DNA of 64,000 bases from Gimesia aquarii. GTDB taxonomy: Bacteria; Planctomycetota; Planctomycetia; Planctomycetales; Planctomycetaceae. The stretch is from positions 5,844,334-5,908,333 of the forward strand of contig NZ_CP037422.1 of assembly GCF_007748175.1 (NCBI RefSeq), read 5' to 3'. The notes below the pieces were generated by a model. That model had not been told where the DNA came from. It made no database searches and was given only the letters and a program-made list of their open reading frames with translations. Made by a program: the position numbers and the translations under genes. Positions 63,536-64,000 of this stretch are shown here, piece by piece (within the stretch, counting starts at the first letter, position 1; the number at the start of each line of letters is the position of its first letter).

Positions 63536-64000
63536 TCACCCCATCAATTTGGTAACAGCCTGAGCTTTTACTAACTCACGAGGTTGGTTCAAGTGATTAT
63601 ACACAATTGTTTCAGGGTTGATGCCAAACGAGTGGTAGATCGTAGCCAACAATTCGCGCGGGTGGATTGGATCTTTTCGAGGACTGGAGCCTGTTTTGTC
63701 AGATTCGCCATGCACATAACCCCGTTTCAAACCTGCACCAGCCATGAGAGACGTGTAACAATAAGGCCAGTGATCTCTTCCATCGTCACTATTTGAGTTA
63801 CCCGACGTACTCACACCGCGTTGCGGGCTTCTTCCAAACTCACCAACGGCGACAACCAAAGTTTCATCGAGAGTACCACGATCATATAAATCGGAAATTA
63901 AACTGGCGAGTCCCTGGTCAAACATGGGAGCTGACTGGTCTTTTAGACGCTTGGAAAGCCCGGTATGCACATCCCAGGAATGATTGTTAGAGTTTGCAAC
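63536..64000 (-). CDS. DUF1501 protein, third copy, N-terminus outside the window
   Basis: The C-terminal 154 residues of a DUF1501 gene; the frame is open to the window edge (reading NHSWDVHTG), so the true start is beyond 64000. Visible family motifs: [35 protein letters not shown] and [35 protein letters not shown]. It differs from the other two copies in having VAVGEFG instead of VWGGEFG and a shorter ending. An upstream DUF1549/DUF1553 partner would be expected outside the window, if the pairing holds here. Confidence 0.88.
   Translation of the reverse strand, partial: VANSNNHSWDVHTGLSKRLKDQSAPMFDQGLASLISDLYDRGTLDETLVVAVGEFGRSPQRGVSTSGNSNSDDGRDHWPYCYTSLMAGAGLKRGYVHGESDKTGSSPRKDPIHPRELLATIYHSFGINPETIVYNHLNQPRELVKAQAVTKLMG

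Noticed and set aside
1-64000. CRISPR arrays, tRNA or rRNA genes, insertion sequences, prophage or biosynthetic megaenzymes
   Set aside because: No regularly spaced direct repeats, no cloverleaf-like segment that I could confirm by eye, and no transposase, integrase, phage-structural or PKS/NRPS motif among the frames. A tRNA scan would be needed to exclude small RNAs fully.

Overview
The window looks like chromosomal DNA of a planctomycete, most like the Gimesia/Planctomyces branch of Planctomycetaceae. I infer this from family content, not from a database search. The evidence is a DUF1559 pseudopilin-like protein, paired cytochrome-type DUF1549/DUF1553 plus DUF1501 genes, DUF1571, YdjY and NPCBM proteins, many secreted proteins, and a long MoxR/DUF58/VWA cluster. 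I see no rRNA, tRNA, CRISPR array, transposase or phage gene.

Layout. 1-1.7 kb: DUF1559 pseudopilin-like protein and a small lipoprotein. 1.8-7.3 kb (minus): a large PSCyt1/DUF1549/DUF1553/LamG protein, its DUF1501 partner, then a GntR/FCD regulator. 7.7-10.6 kb: a sialidase-like secreted protein facing an anion:cation-symporter-type MFS transporter. 10.8-15.5 kb: flavodoxin, two alpha/beta or SGNH hydrolases, a zinc alcohol dehydrogenase, a DUF4375-like protein and a PH-like membrane protein. 15.9-20.5 kb (plus): a second PSCyt1/DUF1549/LamG/DUF1553 plus DUF1501 pair. 20.5-23.2 kb: an AT-richer accessory islet with two unrecognised genes, an inverted repeat about 1 kb apart and a gene-free stretch. 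23.2-32.6 kb: GntR regulator with two winged helices, queF, a DUF5009 membrane protein, galE, a ClpA/ClpC-like ATPase, a large secreted esterase-like protein and hemQ. 32.6-44.6 kb: DUF1571, TIM-barrel isomerase, YdjY protein, lysophospholipase-like hydrolase plus macrodomain, glycosyltransferase plus asparagine synthase, PQQ-type propeller, pgsA and an M50 protease.

44.6-63.2 kb is one uninterrupted minus-strand run of twelve genes with gaps of 77 bases or less. In transcription order it is: PQQ-like propeller, SIMPL protein, squalene-cyclase-like repeat protein, MoxR ATPase, DUF58, BatA-type VWA, second VWA with a GATase-like domain, a membrane-anchored coiled-coil protein, a secreted coiled-coil protein with Cys pairs, a small secreted protein, an NPCBM protein and a Lys-rich secreted protein. 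A MoxR ATPase with DUF58 and VWA partners is a known chaperone-like arrangement. The periplasmic proteins attached here suggest an envelope-assembly or stress machine, and this is the most interesting multigene unit in the window. The window ends inside a third DUF1501 gene.

Where the longest reading frame and the best ribosome binding site disagree, I chose the start supported by the binding site or signal peptide and said so. Functions come from motifs read by eye; no alignment or structure prediction was run.
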